Positions 5,147-5,423 of a stretch of 5,423 nt of DNA are shown here, piece by piece; within the stretch, counting starts at the first letter, position 1, and the number at the start of each line of letters is the position of its first letter. The notes under the pieces were generated by a model. The model worked only from the letters and a program-made list of their open reading frames with translations. It searched no databases and was not told the origin of the DNA. Source of the stretch: Methanothrix sp. (GTDB lineage Archaea > Halobacteriota > Methanosarcinia > Methanotrichales > Methanotrichaceae). The translations under genes and the position numbers were made by a program. The stretch covers positions 1-5,423 of the forward strand of contig JAJRAX010000038.1 in the NCBI GenBank assembly GCA_028679775.1, written 5' to 3'.

Positions 5147-5423
5147 CTATGTCGCTCCCTGGGGCGTGTCCGTGTTCGTGCTGATGCTGATGTTCTGCGC
5201 CCTCTTCGTACTGCTGCATTATGGCCTGGATCTTCTGCATCTCCTGATCGATCTTGGCGAGGACCTCGTTGAGCTTCTTGGAGCCCTCCAGGACCTCTGC
5301 CTTTCTGACCTTCAGAATATCCTTGGCCTCGGCAGCATTCTTCTCGATGCTCACGCCAGCGCCCACATTCAAGACTACCTTCTCCTTAGAGGCAAGGGTG
5401 GCATGGATGAACGACCCGGACCC
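5139..5423 (-). CDS. pfdA: Prefoldin subunit alpha, C-terminal part (5' end outside the window)
   Basis: Prefoldin is a hexameric, jellyfish-shaped chaperone (two alpha, four beta subunits) that captures unfolded proteins and passes them to the thermosome. The 94 visible residues begin inside the central beta hairpins, GSGSFIHATL then VVLNVGAGVSIEKN, which match the alpha-subunit barrel pattern. The C-terminal coiled-coil helix follows (AAEAKDILKVRKAEVLEG through QAIMQQYEEG). The N-terminal coiled coil and start codon lie beyond base 5423; an internal TTG at 5372 is not the start, because the frame and family similarity continue to the window edge. The end is unusual: a histidine-rich stretch EHQHQHEHGHAP before the final SDIVV. 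The stop TAA at 5141-5139 lies within the ftsY start region. Confidence 0.9.
   Translation of the reverse strand, partial: GSGSFIHATLASKEKVVLNVGAGVSIEKNAAEAKDILKVRKAEVLEGSKKLNEVLAKIDQEMQKIQAIMQQYEEGAEHQHQHEHGHAPGSDIVV
5155..5160 (-). promoter_or_regulatory. Ribosome binding site for the ftsY TTG start, inside pfdA
   Basis: On the minus strand, AGGGAG is followed by eight bases and TTG at 5146-5144. It lies within the last codons of the prefoldin gene, so ribosomes finishing prefoldin can reinitiate on ftsY. Confidence 0.45.

Overview
This window looks like a chromosomal segment of a methanogenic euryarchaeon, most likely from the Methanosarcinales (Methanothrix/Methanosaeta-like). I infer this from a prefoldin alpha–FtsY gene pair with archaeal-type sequences, an archaeal-type 2-amino-3,7-dideoxy-D-threo-hept-6-ulosonate (ADH) synthase, archaeal TATA-like and oligo-T signals, and GAGGTGAT-like ribosome binding sites. 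The genus is a judgement from sequence feel and was not computed.

Layout. Bases 18-1340 (+) hold an IS110-family transposase. Its left flank, where the bridge RNA of an IS110-group element would lie, is outside the window. Bases 1341-1433 are a short, signal-dense intergenic region: an oligo-T tract, overlapping small inverted repeats, a TATA-like box, and a 12-bp direct repeat with an embedded 10-bp palindrome. ADH synthase follows at 1434-2231 (+), starting at TTG. It converges on a DUF6398-type gene (2251-2874, -) with only 19 bases between stop codons. A DUF72/YecE-type gene (2968-3873, -) lies upstream of the DUF6398 gene on the same strand. Then come ftsY (3986-5146, -, TTG start) and the 3' part of the prefoldin alpha gene (5139-5423, -), which runs off the right edge and overlaps ftsY by 8 bases.

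How the genes work together. Prefoldin alpha (holding nascent or unfolded proteins) and FtsY (the SRP receptor) form a translationally coupled pair for protein folding and targeting. ADH synthase performs the first step of the archaeal alternative route to 3-dehydroquinate and aromatic amino acids; its partner dehydroquinate synthase II is not next to it here. The DUF72 and DUF6398 genes have no known function and may share a transcript. The transposon end sits against the ADH synthase promoter, which is the most interesting spot in the window.

I see no CRISPR array, tRNA, rRNA or defence system, and I could not find evidence of a wholly new system. The best leads are the possible operator at 1390-1416, the relation of the IS end to that promoter, and a histidine-rich prefoldin tail.
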